This document shows positions 1-14,302 of a stretch of DNA of 64,000 bases, piece after piece. The notes under the pieces were generated by a model, which made no database searches, had not been told where the DNA came from, and worked only from the letters and a program-made list of their open reading frames with translations. The stretch spans positions 124,001-188,000 of the forward strand of contig JABYQU010000018.1 in NCBI GenBank assembly GCA_022264855.1. Direction: 5' to 3'. Position 1 is the stretch's first letter. Every line of letters starts with the position of its first letter. The translations under genes were made by a program, and so were the position numbers. The DNA is from Lenzites betulinus (Eukaryota; Basidiomycota; Agaricomycetes; Polyporales; Polyporaceae).

Positions 1-3000
1 GCGTACGTACTAGGCCCGATCGCCACCGTTAGTACCCGGATTGCGATCGAGCCCGCCAGGCTCATCGACATCTTGGACCACTGGCGCGGCGGGGGCGAGC
101 GGGTATCTCGCGCGCGCGCTGCTGCAGCCTGTCAGTGGGGAAGGGCCCTGGTGTTTGAATTTTGAATGCCGGATGACGGCGTGCGCCTCTGCGTTTGTGA
201 ATGCCGGCGGGATCAGTGAGATTTGTGCCAGTGGATGGGGCCTCGTAGCGATCGGGAGGATTAGATACCGGGGCTGCGGCGGTGGAGCCTGGGGTGAGTC
301 GCCGGGGAGGCTTGCACCAGTGGTCCAGCAGCCTGCTGAACGTGAATGAGGGCTACAACGTAACTTGTGTCAGTGCATACGCTAAAGGCTGGTCGTCGGA
401 GAAACTTGTGCGGGCCGACTGCCATCAGCGTTCTTCATCTCCGGCTCCAAGACACAGCATAGAAGTAAGCTCTTGAGCGTGCTTCCCTGAGAGAGGTTCC
501 CCCTCGTGCCGTATCTTGAGATGTGTCGCTCAGAGTCTTCGCCTTCTTCCATTAACCAAGAATGCGTATCCCTAGCAATTGACGTTGAATCCCCCGATTG
601 GTACTCCATCGCGTCGCGGGAAGCACTACAAGGCAGCTTCAAGGAAGTGCTACGCACGGTTGCGGCGCGAAGTCGTCCCCAAAGGCGCGAGTGCCTACGC
701 CCTCGTCCGGTTATCATCACCGCCGAATTGATCCATCCTTTCATTGGTACAAATCAGTCTAGCGATCCATGCACATGCCCGTGCCGCCTCCTGTCGATCC
801 CCGTTTCCCATCAACTCTCGACAACGCATGCTAGCCAGCGAGGCGCACTCAGGTGGCGCGTACGCCGACTCGGATGCATTCGGATGGGTGACTCTCTCTC
901 CCGGCCCGGACCATCCTCATCCCCGCTCGCTCCTCTTCCGCAGACTTAATGCCCATGCAATACGCATGGAGGCACATGCAGGATACATGACGTCGCCGAG
1001 CGCGAGCCGCGAAGGTGCCATTTCAGGCCCATCGCGCTTCCATACCGAAGAAGCAACGCCTCGTTGACTGGTCTCGTACATATGCAGGATGCGATGCGCA
1101 CAATAACACACGGCGCGCACTAGACCATTGGGGATAGGCCAAAATGGGTCCAAAAGTCGAGACAAGGGACAAGGGGTAAGCGTTCGGCCGACTTATCGTG
1201 TTTTGAGTGAGTTGCCAACGATTTCGATCCAGTGTTCGCCTCTTGTTCCGGTCTTTGAAAGGGTTTTGCTCGGTCGGCAACGACTCAACGATCCACTGCC
1301 TGCGGTGACATGTGCGCGGCGCGCTCCGCTGCCGAAGCCAGGGGCGCCCACCGCAGAGAGACGGACGGAACCTGTGAGCTGCTGCTCCAAAATCCGATCG
1401 GCCGAAGATGGTTCCGCGCAGGCCAGCGACGCGAAGCTCTGTCACTGCATTGAGGGCCTGCATGGCAGTGTAATTTGTGGAAAGATGATAAGTCGTATGA
1501 CGATTCTGCTGAAAGGTGAGGGGACGAGGTTTCGGACTTCAGCAATTGAGTACTAGCGTGCCTGATACAGGTCCGGATGACCACCTGCAGGCCTGCATAT
1601 CTTCGTACTTCGGGTACATCACAGGTAAGACGCTGCGACCACAGAAGCTGCAGCACTAGGTTTCCTCACAGCATGAGTGGCTGAGCCTTGCTGCAAACGC
1701 ACTGTTGATCAGAATCCGACAGGTCACCGCATACCCAGTCGTACTGCATGCACGACGTGGCGCTCTGTTCGGGGCCTGTCTTGCACCGGTGTGCGTTGCG
1801 CAGACACCGTTGTGCCGATTAGTTCCGAATTCTGCGCACTTGGATCCGGGATGCAGGTGCTCTAAGATCTGAGACTTGTAGCCACTGGAATGCAGGTAAG
1901 TAGAGCCCTGGCGGTAAATGGCCGATTGACGTACTTCGTAGTAATACTGCCAACGCGGAAGCGTGTCATGTGTCCTCACTCAGGGCTCAGAGTGATAGTG
2001 CTCAGGATGCGAAAGAAGAGCATCGGGCGCGCGGTGCGTTTCTGCACGAATTCCAGACTTCGCCGACAACTCACCGACGTGTGCGTATGCGAGGCATCGT
2101 GCCTAGGATGCGCGGACGCACATGTGGTCCGCGGAGAAGCCCTTCCCAAGGCAAATAAGCGAGCTAAACCCACGCAGGCTCCATGGCCATGCTCGGCCGA
2201 TCATCGAGCACGATGGGGGCTGCGCAGCGCAAGGCGAGCGTAGGAAAGCGGAGATCGGGGAAGTGCGCCGGACGCCGGCGGACGTCCACGTCCGAAGACG
2301 ACTGTTGGAGTGGGAGTCGTAGCTTGAGCTTGCCCGTCGCCTGGAGACTTCAATATAGAGCGATGCAGCGCGGACGTCTATTCGCGACGGCAGAAGTGCG
2401 ACCACGAGCTCAGAGCGTGCCTGATGGCCCGAGCGGTTGCGATGTCCGGATCTCGGGATACTCAGGTCTCGTGCAAGGAGGATGCTATAGCCTGCACAGG
2501 CGAGGTCGGCGAGAGAACGCGGGGGCCGCGGAACGGTCGCCATTATTGGATTGCACGGCTTAAGAGGGGTCGATACGACGACGTCAATAGCTCTATTGAA
2601 CGCGTCGTGTGCCCGAGGCGTGTTGTGTTTTAACTCTACGCTCTCGGAGACTGATCCGTCTATGACGACACGAGAAGGAGAAGGAAATGACGCACCCTGG
2701 GCATTCCCTTCGGGCTTCAGCGCCGGTGATACACGCAGCCGAAGGTCCCGAGAGGCGGCCACCTGCACGAACCACGGGGAAAGCTTCCTCGCTCTGTGGA
2801 TGTCGTAGTCCGAGATAGCCTCTTTGCAAGTATGGTTTCGATGAAGGAGCGGTGCGTGGCTGTGTCGAAATCGCGCGTCCGGTATGCACGTGAACTGACG
2901 TTGGGTCTGGTTCTTCCTCCACGGGGATTTTCGCTGCTGTTTTGACCCGTCAATATATAGGGATGACTGGAAGCGGATATAGAGCGAGAATGGCGTTGGG

Positions 3001-6000
3001 TGCCATCGTTTTCTCGGACCTGCTCTACGCGACCGCATCTTGGGATTCTCGATGATTCGGATGCAGTCATCTGTGGAGCGTCGTGAGCAGGAGCACGAAA
3101 ACGACACGTGTGCTGAGAGTGGGAATTTCGAGGAATTGCAAGCGAGCTACTGAGTCCGAGAAGCTGAGTCGGATGCTGCGATACAAAGACCGAGACAGCG
3201 GGAGGCTGGTTGACGGCGGGGGGAGGAGAGGCGTTCGATTGGCCGGGGAGGACGCGGAAGAGTGGAGCAGGACTATTGATATGCAAGTGTGGCCGCCGTA
3301 GCATCGTGGTACCCACTCGAAAGGGGTCCAAAAAGTCCGAGGGCTAGTGAGAGCGAGCCCTGTCGCCTTTAGAGCGATATTCAGGCATAATGCTTTTGTA
3401 GACTGTTCATACATACTCGTATTTGCCTACCGAAACGTGCGGAGGGTATGAACGAAGAGGCTTCGCTGAAGCAACGAATCTAAGAACCACGAGGCTCGCG
3501 TAATTTGCCGCGTCGTCTGTTAGGCCAGCTAGATTTCCGTAGGCTCCACCTCTCCAGTTCAACAGATTTTCTACAGGAACAAGAAAGGGGTAACGAGCCT
3601 CGAGCGTGTGTGTGAGAGGTCAGTCGAACGCGAGAAAGCACGAGGAGGAGGAGGGAAACGCCCCAAAGCATACGAGCGTTTGTTATGTAAGCAGTCAAAC
3701 ATGCGCAAGCAAAGCCACGGGCAATATGGGCGTCTTTTGAACTGCGGAGGAGCTCGGAGTCCCACAGCGTTCAGGAATATGCAAACGATGCGCTTTCGAG
3801 GCATCCCCACCTTTATCCAGGCCTTGGCTATGAGAAATAGCACGTAATACTCCCACAAATCCCTCTAAGACTTCTGATATCCACACCTGCCGCAGCGTAC
3901 AAGTTTCAGCACGATCAGACCACGCCGACCGCGCTGGCAACATTCCACCCACCACCTGCGGCTGTAGAAAATAGCACCCGGGTCCTGGCCCTGGCAATAT
4001 GTCCGCGCCCGTGAGTTCTCCCCACATACTAATTATCTAGTCATATGGACCGCTTTAGCTTTTGGTCTCGCCCTCAGTCACTTGCGCTGGACTTCCCGCT
4101 CGTTATTGCCTCCCACTGGTCCTATCACAGGCAGCGGAAACGTCACGACCCTCCACTGACCATGTGCGCTTTGCTACTCCTATTCCATTATGCTTCAGCG
4201 TTGGTCAGCAGCTTCTCGGACGTGAGAACTCCTTGCCGCCCAAAAAAGAACGTCAGTCCGCCACTTCCCTTCACCCTCCCCTTGCTGAACTGTATCACAC
4301 CATTTCGCCCAGGCCTGTCTATTCACCACATGGCTGCGCGTTCTCATAGCCAGCGACACGCACGTAATAAGACATCCACTCCGTCCATGCTCGGGGATGT
4401 CCGCTCACACGCTACGTCGCGACCCGCCTCTGCGCTTATGACGTTTTGCGTATCGCACAATCCCGGACTGCGATATATCCAACACTCTCGCCGCAAACAT
4501 GCCGCATAGAACTGAAATAAAAACTTACATTCTTGTGTGTCGCAGAGAGTCTCCTTGGAGAGAGAGTTAGAAAGGTCAGCAACAGTGTGGTGCGCACACA
4601 TGGGAATATATCCTCTAATCTTATACCAATTCGGCATGAACAGCAGCCCCTTATCGGGGCTTCCCTTAAGAGACGATCGTCGAGGTCAGAGCGCACTTTC
4701 TAAGGTCTGATATGTGCGGTGACGGTCTAAATTTCGTACGAACAGCTGACTCTTCTCTCCGCATCCCTGCCAACGGCCGCCTCGCTCTCCTGAGCGTCTT
4801 TCATGTCCATTCGGGCGCAGAAGGTCCCAAGAACAACCAAACGAAGATCCTCTCCACCCAAAGCCAACTCGACGCCCTCCTAGTAAGGAGGAAATATCAT
4901 ATTCATTGCATTCGCTCATGCAGGCGAGTATCCTCTCCATCCCGCAGCCTCCCCGTGTCGTCGCTCTCACTCTTCACTGTTCGTGAGAAGTATGCTATAC
5001 ATGCGCCGCACCTTGATAGACTCGCGACCGATTTCCATGCTCACGGGGACAGTCTGGCCATCCACGAGGACAAGCTGTCCATACGTCCCGCGTCCCCATC
5101 CTGCTCTCTATGAGCGCATACCGGCGCGTCCCTCATCCGTGTCGAGGGTTCCCGTTGGCCGGATCTCGGGCGGGCCGCAGAAGCGCTGCATTGTGCGCCC
5201 TCAAACCGACGTGACGGGGCAGGTCTGCCATGTCCGTGCCGCCGCGTCGCGGTAGCGTACACGTAGGACCGACACCGGCGGAACTGAGCTTCAACCTAGA
5301 TGCGCAGCTGACTGCCCTTCTTCCAAGCATTCTCAGGGCCGTTTGGATCCGATCCCCGTGTGCGGGGTAGTCGAGGTGCGGGACAGACATCCCTTGTTCT
5401 CCGCACCCAACCTCCTCCCCCCAAGCCCGCCCACTACCATCCCTCTGGCTGATCTTGGAATTACTGCTCTGTCTGTGGCTACACGTGACGCGTCTACCCA
5501 TCGAACGAGCGGGCCCTTTCGGAACAGCAACTATGAGGCGCCTACGCGGCGCTCCCTCGAACGATGACCGCCCCGGAAATTGTTGCCGTACGCTCATGTC
5601 CTTTGTTTGGACAACGGGGGATTTCACTCTGCGAACGTTGCTGCCCGCTTGGTTACGACAACGAAGCTCTGAGCGTTTCTAGAAACGCCGTGATCCTAAC
5701 AACTTCTGAACGGCGGCGAGCGGTGAACGTTGAACGTTAGGGCGCGTCATCGCCCTCGAACAGGTGCTGTGTTCCCTTTTTGACCTCCAAAAGCCTCTCT
5801 ATCATCCCTCGAAGACGTTGTGCCACCTGTGCAGGCGGCTATCGAGCATCGACAGCAACCACGCTCAGATTAGACATGCCAACGAGGGGCGACGCTGCGT
5901 CACCCGCCACTTAACCTCTTGTCCCTCGAGGAGTAGCGCGTCTGACGATGCAAACTCTACCCTCCCCTTCGACCAGTTCGGCTGTCTCTCTACCGCACTC

Positions 6001-7431
6001 TCATCCTGTCCTCTCACCCCATGCCTGGCGCCAACTTTGTTTCCTACTTCCTTGTACACCGAACATCATTCAGAATTAAGCTCGACCTCCTCGATGAATT
6101 GCGCTTAATCGTACTGAACAAGGATACACCGGTGCGGGACACAGCATCCTGTCATCGCGCGCCAGCCAGTGCATTACATTTCTATCCCCCGCCAATCAAT
6201 TTCTCCGGCGATCTCGAAATTTGTGTGCCCGCCGCGCACTAACGAGTCACCGCGGTGAGTCAATTTCGCCAAGCGATCTTCTAGCGTGCTCATATTCTGG
6301 AACCTAGACGACCAGGTCCGCCTCCTATCGCGGCAAAATCTCGCAATTCGCCGCTATGGACCCAGGCTGCTGGGAACCCGCACATGCGACTGCCGCTGAG
6401 GAACGTCGTATGCCGATGCGAAAGGGGCCCTGTAGCATCGTCATACTACATCATAGCTATGCGCAACGCGAGGCGCCGCGCATGCTTGGGAACACGTATT
6501 AAGCATATGTGACACAGCACGGTACCACCAGGATACACAGGACCCACGACGCGCACCGATTCTTGTACGCCCGCACGCTTCGTTGAATGCCATTCAGTCG
6601 AAGATAGTCGATCCACGGCCCGGTCGCGCGTCGGGCGGACAGGGCACAAGGACAGCACCGAACCCCCGCCGAGCGGACTCGATAAGCCCATGCGGGGCGT
6701 GATAGCCTTTGTGGGTCTTTCCCGACATCCACCAGGCCGCTGCGCTAATATGACGATCCCCCATCTTCCCCGCAGCGACCCAAATCCATGAGCTTTTTCC
6801 CCCGCTGGGGGCTCGTATGGAGAAACACCGGACACCGAAGATGCCCCCGCGTGCGCGTAATCGCAACTTTACGTCTCGACACCTGCCGATGCGAAAACCG
6901 GGCAGCCCGCGGGCCAGTGGGAGCATGGGAAAATAGCGATGCCTGCGCGCGATTAAGGTTATCGACGTCCAATTCAAACCGCGCCGATGTCCCATTGTCG
7001 GTATGTCCTAAGATCTCTCTAAACCCCACAGCCAATCTGATTGACTGGAGACAGGCATGTCAGCGCACATGAGTTCCTAGCCGAGGCGGGACAACATGGC
7101 GCACATGCCCCACTGTCACGGCTGATCGCGCTATTCAGACGCCTGGCCCACCGGGGACCCCTTCCGTCCGCCTCAGAGGCGGCAGTGGGCGCGAGCGCGT
7201 CCCTTTCTGCCAGACACCGCGTCAAAGTGACCAATTGAATGAGATCTCTCCGCGTTCTCGTCCCCTGCAGATACCGCGCTTCTCCGATCCCAACAGGCCG
7301 CGCTTCTCCGTTTCGAGAGCGTCCTTCCCGTTTCGGTTCCTGTGGAAAGCGCGACTTCGGATTCCCCGTGAGCTATAAAGTTGCGGGGGCGGTGGAGTTT
7401 TGGGTACCACTCGCCTCACCCCCTCGCCGCC
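1..7431. other. Gene-poor stretch, no supported gene
   Basis: Reading both strands I find only short, overlapping open frames rich in Arg and Ser, without recognisable motifs or a consistent exon-intron series. The longest open frame (minus strand, 2103-3107) has no family resemblance and looks like chance opening in GC-rich DNA. No reverse transcriptase, transposase, tRNA or clear terminal repeat was recognised. Old, decayed repeats are possible but cannot be shown by eye. Confidence 0.5.
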
Positions 7432-8727
7432 ATGTCTTCCCCCTACGTTGCACGCCCTGTTGACAACCTTGGCCATGCCACTCACCCAGCCCTCCGTACG
7501 TCCGCTGCTTTCCGCTATACTTCACCATTTGATCTTTTAATAATGCTCTCACAGACCTACGTGACGCCAGGGATGCACACGTCGTCTTTGAGGCCGTCCG
7601 CCTGGGGATATTGCCCCTTATAACCCGCCGCCTCACGGCCAGCGAGCGTGAACAGCTCACCTCAGGGAACGTTTTCGTGTGGGAAGAAGCGGAACACAAG
7701 CAAGGTGAGTGGCCACCCGACCCCCGCCAATAATGCACAATCACCCACGCTTCGTTTTCCGTCGAATTGAGTAGGCGGATTAGAGAGGTGGACCGACGGA
7801 AGGCGGTGGTACGTCCGCGCGCCGATTCCAACCGCATTTTCGGCCCCCGACTGATTTCTCGCGCGCCCAGGTCACAAAGCCGCATGCGCGGCGACTACCT
7901 CTTCTACGAAGAAAAGATCGAGACGACACCGGAGGAGAAGGAAGCAAAGGCGGCGCGTCGGTATGCCTCCGCTTCATCCTGGAAAAGCGTGTTCTCACGG
8001 TTGACATGCGTCGCAGTGCGCGCCGGACGCTCGACCCTTTCGCAGCACCGCCCGCTCCCATTCGACGCCAGGACAGGCCCTCGAAGCCCGATGGTCTCAC
8101 GAAGCAGACATACTCGACGCACGTACACACACGTCGCGGGGAGCCGCCGCGCAAGTGGCACATCGTGGCGTACTTCACGGTAGGCAATTACTACTATTGT
8201 CTTCTCAGCCGACTGATCTCTGACGCTCTCGCTGCGTATAGGGCGACGACTACACACGCTTGCCTGTCGTCGAAAACTACGAGTACCTCCGCAACCTCCG
8301 TGTCCCAGACGGGATCTTCACCTCCGCGAAGGGCAACATCACACGTTTTGGACGGACGCTGGAAGACTCTGACGGGCAGGAGCCCATGATCACGGGCAGA
8401 GATCACCAGGATTGGGCACCTGCCCCGTGGGCGGTTCCGTCATCCCCTACCTCACACGGGGTCTGCGGCGCCGATCGTCCACTATCTTCATCCTCTTCGT
8501 CCTCCTCGTCGACAGCCATGCGGTCACCCCAGTACTCGGTGGGGAGTCATCGATCAAACAGCTCCGTCGGCGCGCTACCCAGGCTGGCGACCGTAGTGCC
8601 GGTATCCCATCTCACTCCGCCCTCTTCTCCGATGTATCCCACGTCCCCAAGCGGGATACCGAGCAGCTACAAACCTCTCACCTCTGAGGACCGTCGCGCC
8701 CTGAACAGCTTCCGGCTCGCGCTATAA
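7432..8727 (+). CDS. WOPR-domain (Gti1/Pac2/Wor1 family) transcriptional regulator
   Basis: Six exons: 7432-7495, 7555-7704, 7775-7808, 7871-7960, 8017-8179 and 8242-8727, giving 328 aa. Every junction is GT-AG and keeps frame. The N-terminal half of the DNA-binding WOPR domain starts at residue 23 (LRDARDAHVVFEAVRLGIL) and contains the diagnostic RWTDGRRW at residues 76-83 followed by SxSR. The second WOPR box has LTKQTYS (140-146) and KWHIVAYF (159-166). The rest is a Ser/Pro-rich tail with a Ser run encoded near 8484-8515, probably disordered. Family members (Wor1, Ryp1, Mit1, Pac2, Gti1) are nuclear regulators of morphological switching, gluconate uptake or sexual development; which role applies here cannot be told. 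The ATG at 7432 is the first in frame and the conserved domain follows at once. The gene stands alone between gene-poor flanks and looks intact. Confidence 0.9.
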
Positions 8728-11700
8728 CTGGCGAGGACGTGTCACACATGGCTGTGTAGTGTATTGGTATGGATTTAACAGGTCGAACTTTGGAATCTGG
8801 GGTCATAGTCCGCGAACAACATCGGGAATTGTATGCTAGTGGTATGCGCATGTTTTGAACCTCTTGAGCTGTGTAGCATCAGTCTTCTCTCGATCAGCTA
8901 TATCAGCTATTTAATTGCGTTCCCGCGCACTGTTACCACGTCTTCCTCGCACGAGACGTGGCTTTTCAAATTGTGCCCAGTAGCCTGTCGAGTGAACCCC
9001 GAGGTAAGACGCACCTTGCTGGTTGTTGCACTGATCAGAAGAGTACTATAGACATGCACAACGGGACTACAGAGAGCAGCTGAAGCGCCTTCAGCTGCAT
9101 AAACAACACCAACAGACGTCAAGAGGACCCAGCGGGAAGACGTCGCTCACTCTTCGGAGGTCTCACTCCATGCTGGGAACAAATAAGAAAATGTCGTGGC
9201 TGAGAACGAGCTCTAGTTGACGGAGACACGTCTAGCCATCTCGCGATGCTCTGCTCTAAGATGCCTTCATTCACTTAGGGTTTTAGTCTTTCAACACCTC
9301 ATGCTTAGGGACCAGGTTTCTCCTACCCCGGAACGTCTCCAAGCACAATGAGCTTACCCGAGGCTTGAGCGCGAAGCTTATATCACATTTCGATCCATGA
9401 CAGCTACTGCGCAGACCTCCGACAATCGTCCGCGACGGGCAAGCATGGACGAGAATACGACCGAAGGCACCCAACTCCTCGGCGGCCCTTCTAACTTCCA
9501 CCGTGTACTGGAAAGCGCACGAGTTTCCTGATGGCGAGAGTGCCTAGCCCGCCCTTTGGTGCCGCGAAGAGAAGGCGCGCGGGAGATCGAGAAGACGAAA
9601 TTTGCCAATGCTTCCGGCTTCGGGCAGATCATACCTTTCTCGAGGCCGAAGTCCGTGGACTCAGGGCTCACTGCTCATCGTGTTCATTGGCGACTACGTC
9701 TGTTCTCTACGCAGAGGCTGTCCGTGCTCGCCAGGCAGAGTCAGAGAAGTCGGACTACGTATGCGTGGGGACCACTCAACTTCTGGGATGTAGTCATTGC
9801 CTCAGACAGCCGGCGGGTCATGCCATTGAGGTGGAAGCCGGAGTTCTTCACCTCGTTGCGAGCCATTGGCGATGCACTGGGAGGAACCAGGAACGGGCGA
9901 TCCCACATGATGTCTATGAAGATGTCTTTCACGATGCTGACCTGTTGAGAGCATCGCTTTGACTGTCGGCAGTTGTGAGTGACCGCATTCAACATTAATA
10001 GCCTACTCAGCTGATCATTGAAGTACGGCTCGCGCTACCCGCCCTCCGGAATCTTGCATCGTTTGATAGTAGAGTGAAGGCGCAGTAAGTAGACTCTCGG
10101 GGCTGAGGGGGAAGAGTGCAGCATCAGTACTTGCTTCGAGTACCTTCCTCCATTCTTTATTCTAGCGTACGCGTCCTCGGACTTAAATCAGAGAGTATAC
10201 CACCTTGTGGGAAATCTCCACGGCCAGTTGTAGCGGGAGTGCGGGACGTGTGACCCGCACCGCCCTCGCGCCTTTGTTCCAGCATGCGACTGCCAAGAAA
10301 TACGCAGTCGTAAACTCACATGGCATACCATGCGATCGGTGCAAGAGCGTACGCTGCCCACGGTTTGCCCAGTGTGAGAGCATTTGTCCCGAGCTAGAAT
10401 GCAGTCGTCCCGCCGTCTCAGAATAAACAGCGCGGTTCCCGCTCTGTCGGAATCATCTTTCCTTCTGTTCTCTCGAGGGAGTTTCTACCACTGGAGCACG
10501 TAAAGTTGTAATGGAGCGTGCTGTCTGCACTCTGCGCGTCAGCGCGGCGTATCTCAGCAAACAAATCCATCTCACCGTATTGTATCACACAAGCTATCGG
10601 CCATATCGGGCGGCTACTGGTCACTGTGCTTGAAAAACATAGTACGCCGTACGTAGCGGCCGAAGTGAGACGTCGTCGTTCCGCTATGCTTCTTGAAGGG
10701 CCGGGCTAGCTATGGTGTCCTCGGCGATCTCGGTTGCGGCTACTGCGGCAGGATAATTACCACTGTAGGCACGCATGTCTACATTTCAGCCGATAAGTGT
10801 CTTGCACAAGTTGTAGCAGCATATGATGGGATTGATACCTCCGCAAACGCCTGCGCTGAGCAGGACTCCTTTGACCAGACGTTTCCCATGCGCCGCAGCA
10901 TCTCCTCGTCCTGTTCGTCGGGCAGGGTGCTGCACGGCCCGCGCCATAGACGTATCCATCTTCTTCACGCTGACTGCCTCCGTGCCATCTCGACAGAAGC
11001 CACCGAGGGATGCCACATGCCATGTTCCCTTGTCAGGTTGGGCCGCACGGTCGGAGTGTTAATAACCTCCTTGTCCTGCGGTCGTGGGCAGGAGCTCACC
11101 TGCGTCTCCCTCGTGCTCCCCGGGGTCAGCAGACCGCGGCGAGCACCTCAGTCTAACCAAGGGCGCGACAGCGTGTGTCGACATACGGCTGCTTGGACGC
11201 GCAGAACCGATCTTTACGCTCTGAAGATACACCCGCCGCTCTCGTACTCACTTGCTGAAGGAGTATTTGATACGTAATGGCGGAGTCTGAGAGCCCTCCA
11301 CGAGCGCATCTAGCTGCTTCGGTGGGAGCAAAGTCGCCTCGGGGTGGCGCCACTATGCTCGGACCTATGGCAGGGCGACCCGCAGCACGGGTGTTTGATT
11401 GGTCAGCGGCCCCCATATCTTCCTAGACAGGGGGTAGAGGTCCCCCATCATGAGGGAGCACCAGAGACGGCGTGGTTGGCCAAGGGCTTGGCAGGCTCCA
11501 GGGGTGCGCTTCCTCCAAAGGCGACCTCGTGAACTCTGAACGTAGTTTCGATAATCCACCAGCATTGGACCTGTCAAGGGTACCACATAATGAGCGACGC
11601 ATTCTGAGTCTGATAGTGGTCTCTATACATCAACTTAACCATTCCTTATCGTGAGCATTGTCGGTGGATATAACCCAGAACTTTGCTGAACTCTTGGAGT

Positions 11701-14302
11701 ACAGGAGACGCATGAAGATATCCTATAGAATGGTCGGTAGGATGCGGGTGGGAGGTGGTATGAACGACGCACTGCAAAGAGCGCACCGCGTTCATCTGAC
11801 GCGTATCTTGGGCTGCAGGCAGTGCCGGCCCGTCGAGTTACGCGAATTCCCTCATCGAGTTTCTTTCTTGCCTTTAACGGCTACAAGCTTCCTACTGGCT
11901 TCCGCGCGTCCACGCCGTTTGTGCAATTCAATGCATCGCGCGATCTCTTTGCACATGCGATTACCGGTGATCCTGTGCCGGGCCCTATCGCAATTGTGCG
12001 CACACGGCGGAGTTTGCTGATATCTGCGAAGCCTGCATGCACGCTGACCCCAAAGATCCTGCCCCGAGATGGCATATGATTGTATTGTGGCCGCGGTCGG
12101 AAGGTCGGCGAGCGACCACGCACCCTAGCAGACTGCCCTGAACGAAGATAGAGCAATTGAAACACACGCACAGCAAAATCTGCAGGGGCCACCACATTAC
12201 GTAGCAGAATCCACTACTACAACCCCGCGCGGCCGAAGGCGGCCCAATCAACGTCCCGCCCGGGGCCCTGCCGACGATCTCACCCGACACCTGCGATGTC
12301 AGAAAGATGCAACATGGTCGGTCTTCGGTGGCAGCAGTGACACAGCGGGTTCATCTTCCCCATGTGTTACACAACCTGGGAGTTTGAGGGGCTCGTCAGT
12401 TGAGACCAAATCAAAACACCACAGGACGCAGCGGTCCCCTTTCTACGACGACGTACCGACCGACACCTGGCGATGATTCAAGTCCATCAATCGCGACTTT
12501 CGATATCCTGCAGGGTGAGATCGCAAACGTGGTGTAGGCCACTGGCATGGAGCGCACCATCCGCGCCGTGGGATGCTCCTGCGGGAGATGGAGCAGCTCC
12601 TCGAGATCCGCGCATACTTCTTTCAGCACCGCTGAGCAGGCACACAAGCAGGGTTTGGTCGCACCTTTCGTGTCCAACCCCGCGCTCTTACTAATCGTCC
12701 GCGCGTACAGCTGCAGGCGCTGCCTGGGAGGCCGGACTTCGCAGACCTCAGGCTCGAACGCGTCTTGCGAGAGGATGTCGCGGTTCTGAAGCGCGATCAG
12801 TATCGCGACGTCGGCCGTCGTGATTCACAACACTTGGCTTCTATGGTGTTCGAGGCGGCATTGATTGAATGAAGAGCGACCCATTGATAAGAAGGGGTAC
12901 ATACCAGAAAAGCCTTTAACAGCCGACCTTCGCAGTCTCCTCCCCATCCCGGACGGCATCAGCTTGGCCCCCACCTCCTCCGACCGAACTGAGCTCACTG
13001 GAACTCGCATCGTCTCTGCTTCACCGCTCTATGCCTCACCACGCTCTCCATCGTAGTCCTCCGTAATACCAGAGACACGCAGCCTACCACACGCCACGAC
13101 AGATCGCATACGCCTCGGCACGCTCTCCTATGCCCCGCGACAGCCTCTGACCTCGCATGCTCCACATCCCTGAGTCACGCCTAGCGTGCACGCACGAGCT
13201 CTTGTCCTCCACGTCCCGTCCAACTGTACAGGCTCCACTGGCACGACGTCCTGGACGTGCCTTAGGCAATCTGCTCCGCTGTGCACGAGCTGGAGAGCCT
13301 CGCGTGGGGCTTCAGAAGAGAAGACAAGTTGGGAGATGCTAACAATTCGAAGGTGTACTTCTTGAAGCTTTGAAGCTTGAGGGATCCAGGTTGTTCAGAT
13401 TGTGAAGTTGATCGGTTATTGGGGCGGAGTGACTCAGTGAGTGAGTGAGTCGTCTGACCGATAGCCTCATGGTTCGCGCCGGCCGGTGAAGACGCGCAGC
13501 CATTGTCCGCCAAGGCCACGAAGGACTCAAGCTCACCATTCCTGTGAAGCGTAATCATCGTGAGGCATAAACATAAGATAAAACAAGAAGAAGACATACC
13601 AATATTGTCGGGCGCAGGTTTGAAACGCCCGTCGGGGCAACGATCTCCGCGAGCGCTAACGCTGAAGCGCTGACTCCGCGCTTGAAGTTCAAACGTTCAC
13701 GTTTGGCAAGCCTGTCCTGGATCTGGACGCCGAGCTGAGCTAGTGAATGGCTCTATCTTCAACATCGCGAGTAGCAGTGGCCAGGGTGTACGTGAAAATG
13801 AACGTGTTCGGATATCATGCACGCAGAACTTGAACGGGGAGTAACATTGCGCGTAGCAGAAACTTGAAAGGGTATGACTGGCATATATACTGGTAATGAC
13901 AGGGCAGGTTGACGGTATTGATGCAATGGTTCAGCCAGATGTACGGTAGAGTGGAAAGCGCCGCAGAGACAGACAATGTACTGAACGGAGTGCCAAACAG
14001 GGTTGCGAGGGAGGATATAAATACTACAGAACAGCAAAAGGTAGGGAGGACCCGGTATCAATCAAAGGACTGGCCAGAATCTACAGGTACGGGTACGCTT
14101 CGGCGAGCCGTGTCGCAGTGATTCGGTCGAAAGGGACAAGTAGCTCGAGACGGGGGTAATAGATTAAATGGTCCTGGGCACCCAAGAATCAAGAACAGAT
14201 ATTCAGCATGGGTACGAGGGGACGGAGTTATACGCGGTGTTATGGTGTTCACCGGGGCGATGCCTAACTGCCCGACGGTGGCAGAGAGAGCGCGAAGCAG
14301 CG
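8728..14302. other. Gene-poor stretch, no supported gene
   Basis: Several 60-190 codon open frames occur on both strands (for example 9531-9962 plus, 10693-11277 plus, 12411-12677 minus), but none shows a family motif or joins neighbours through plausible introns. A GAGT-type microrepeat lies near 13430-13450. The segment may contain decayed repeats or fast-evolving genes that I cannot recognise. Confidence 0.45.

Noticed and set aside
2103..3107. 334-codon minus-strand open frame
   Set aside because: Arg/Ser-rich with no motif, overlaps other long frames on both strands, and lacks any splice-consistent neighbour; typical of chance opening in GC-rich DNA.
10693..11277. 194-codon plus-strand open frame
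   Set aside because: No family resemblance, mixed low-complexity composition, and equally long overlapping antisense frames.
12411..12860. Possible relic of a transposase (segments like LREMEQLLEIRAYFF)
   Set aside because: Frames are broken and no catalytic motif could be placed on either strand.
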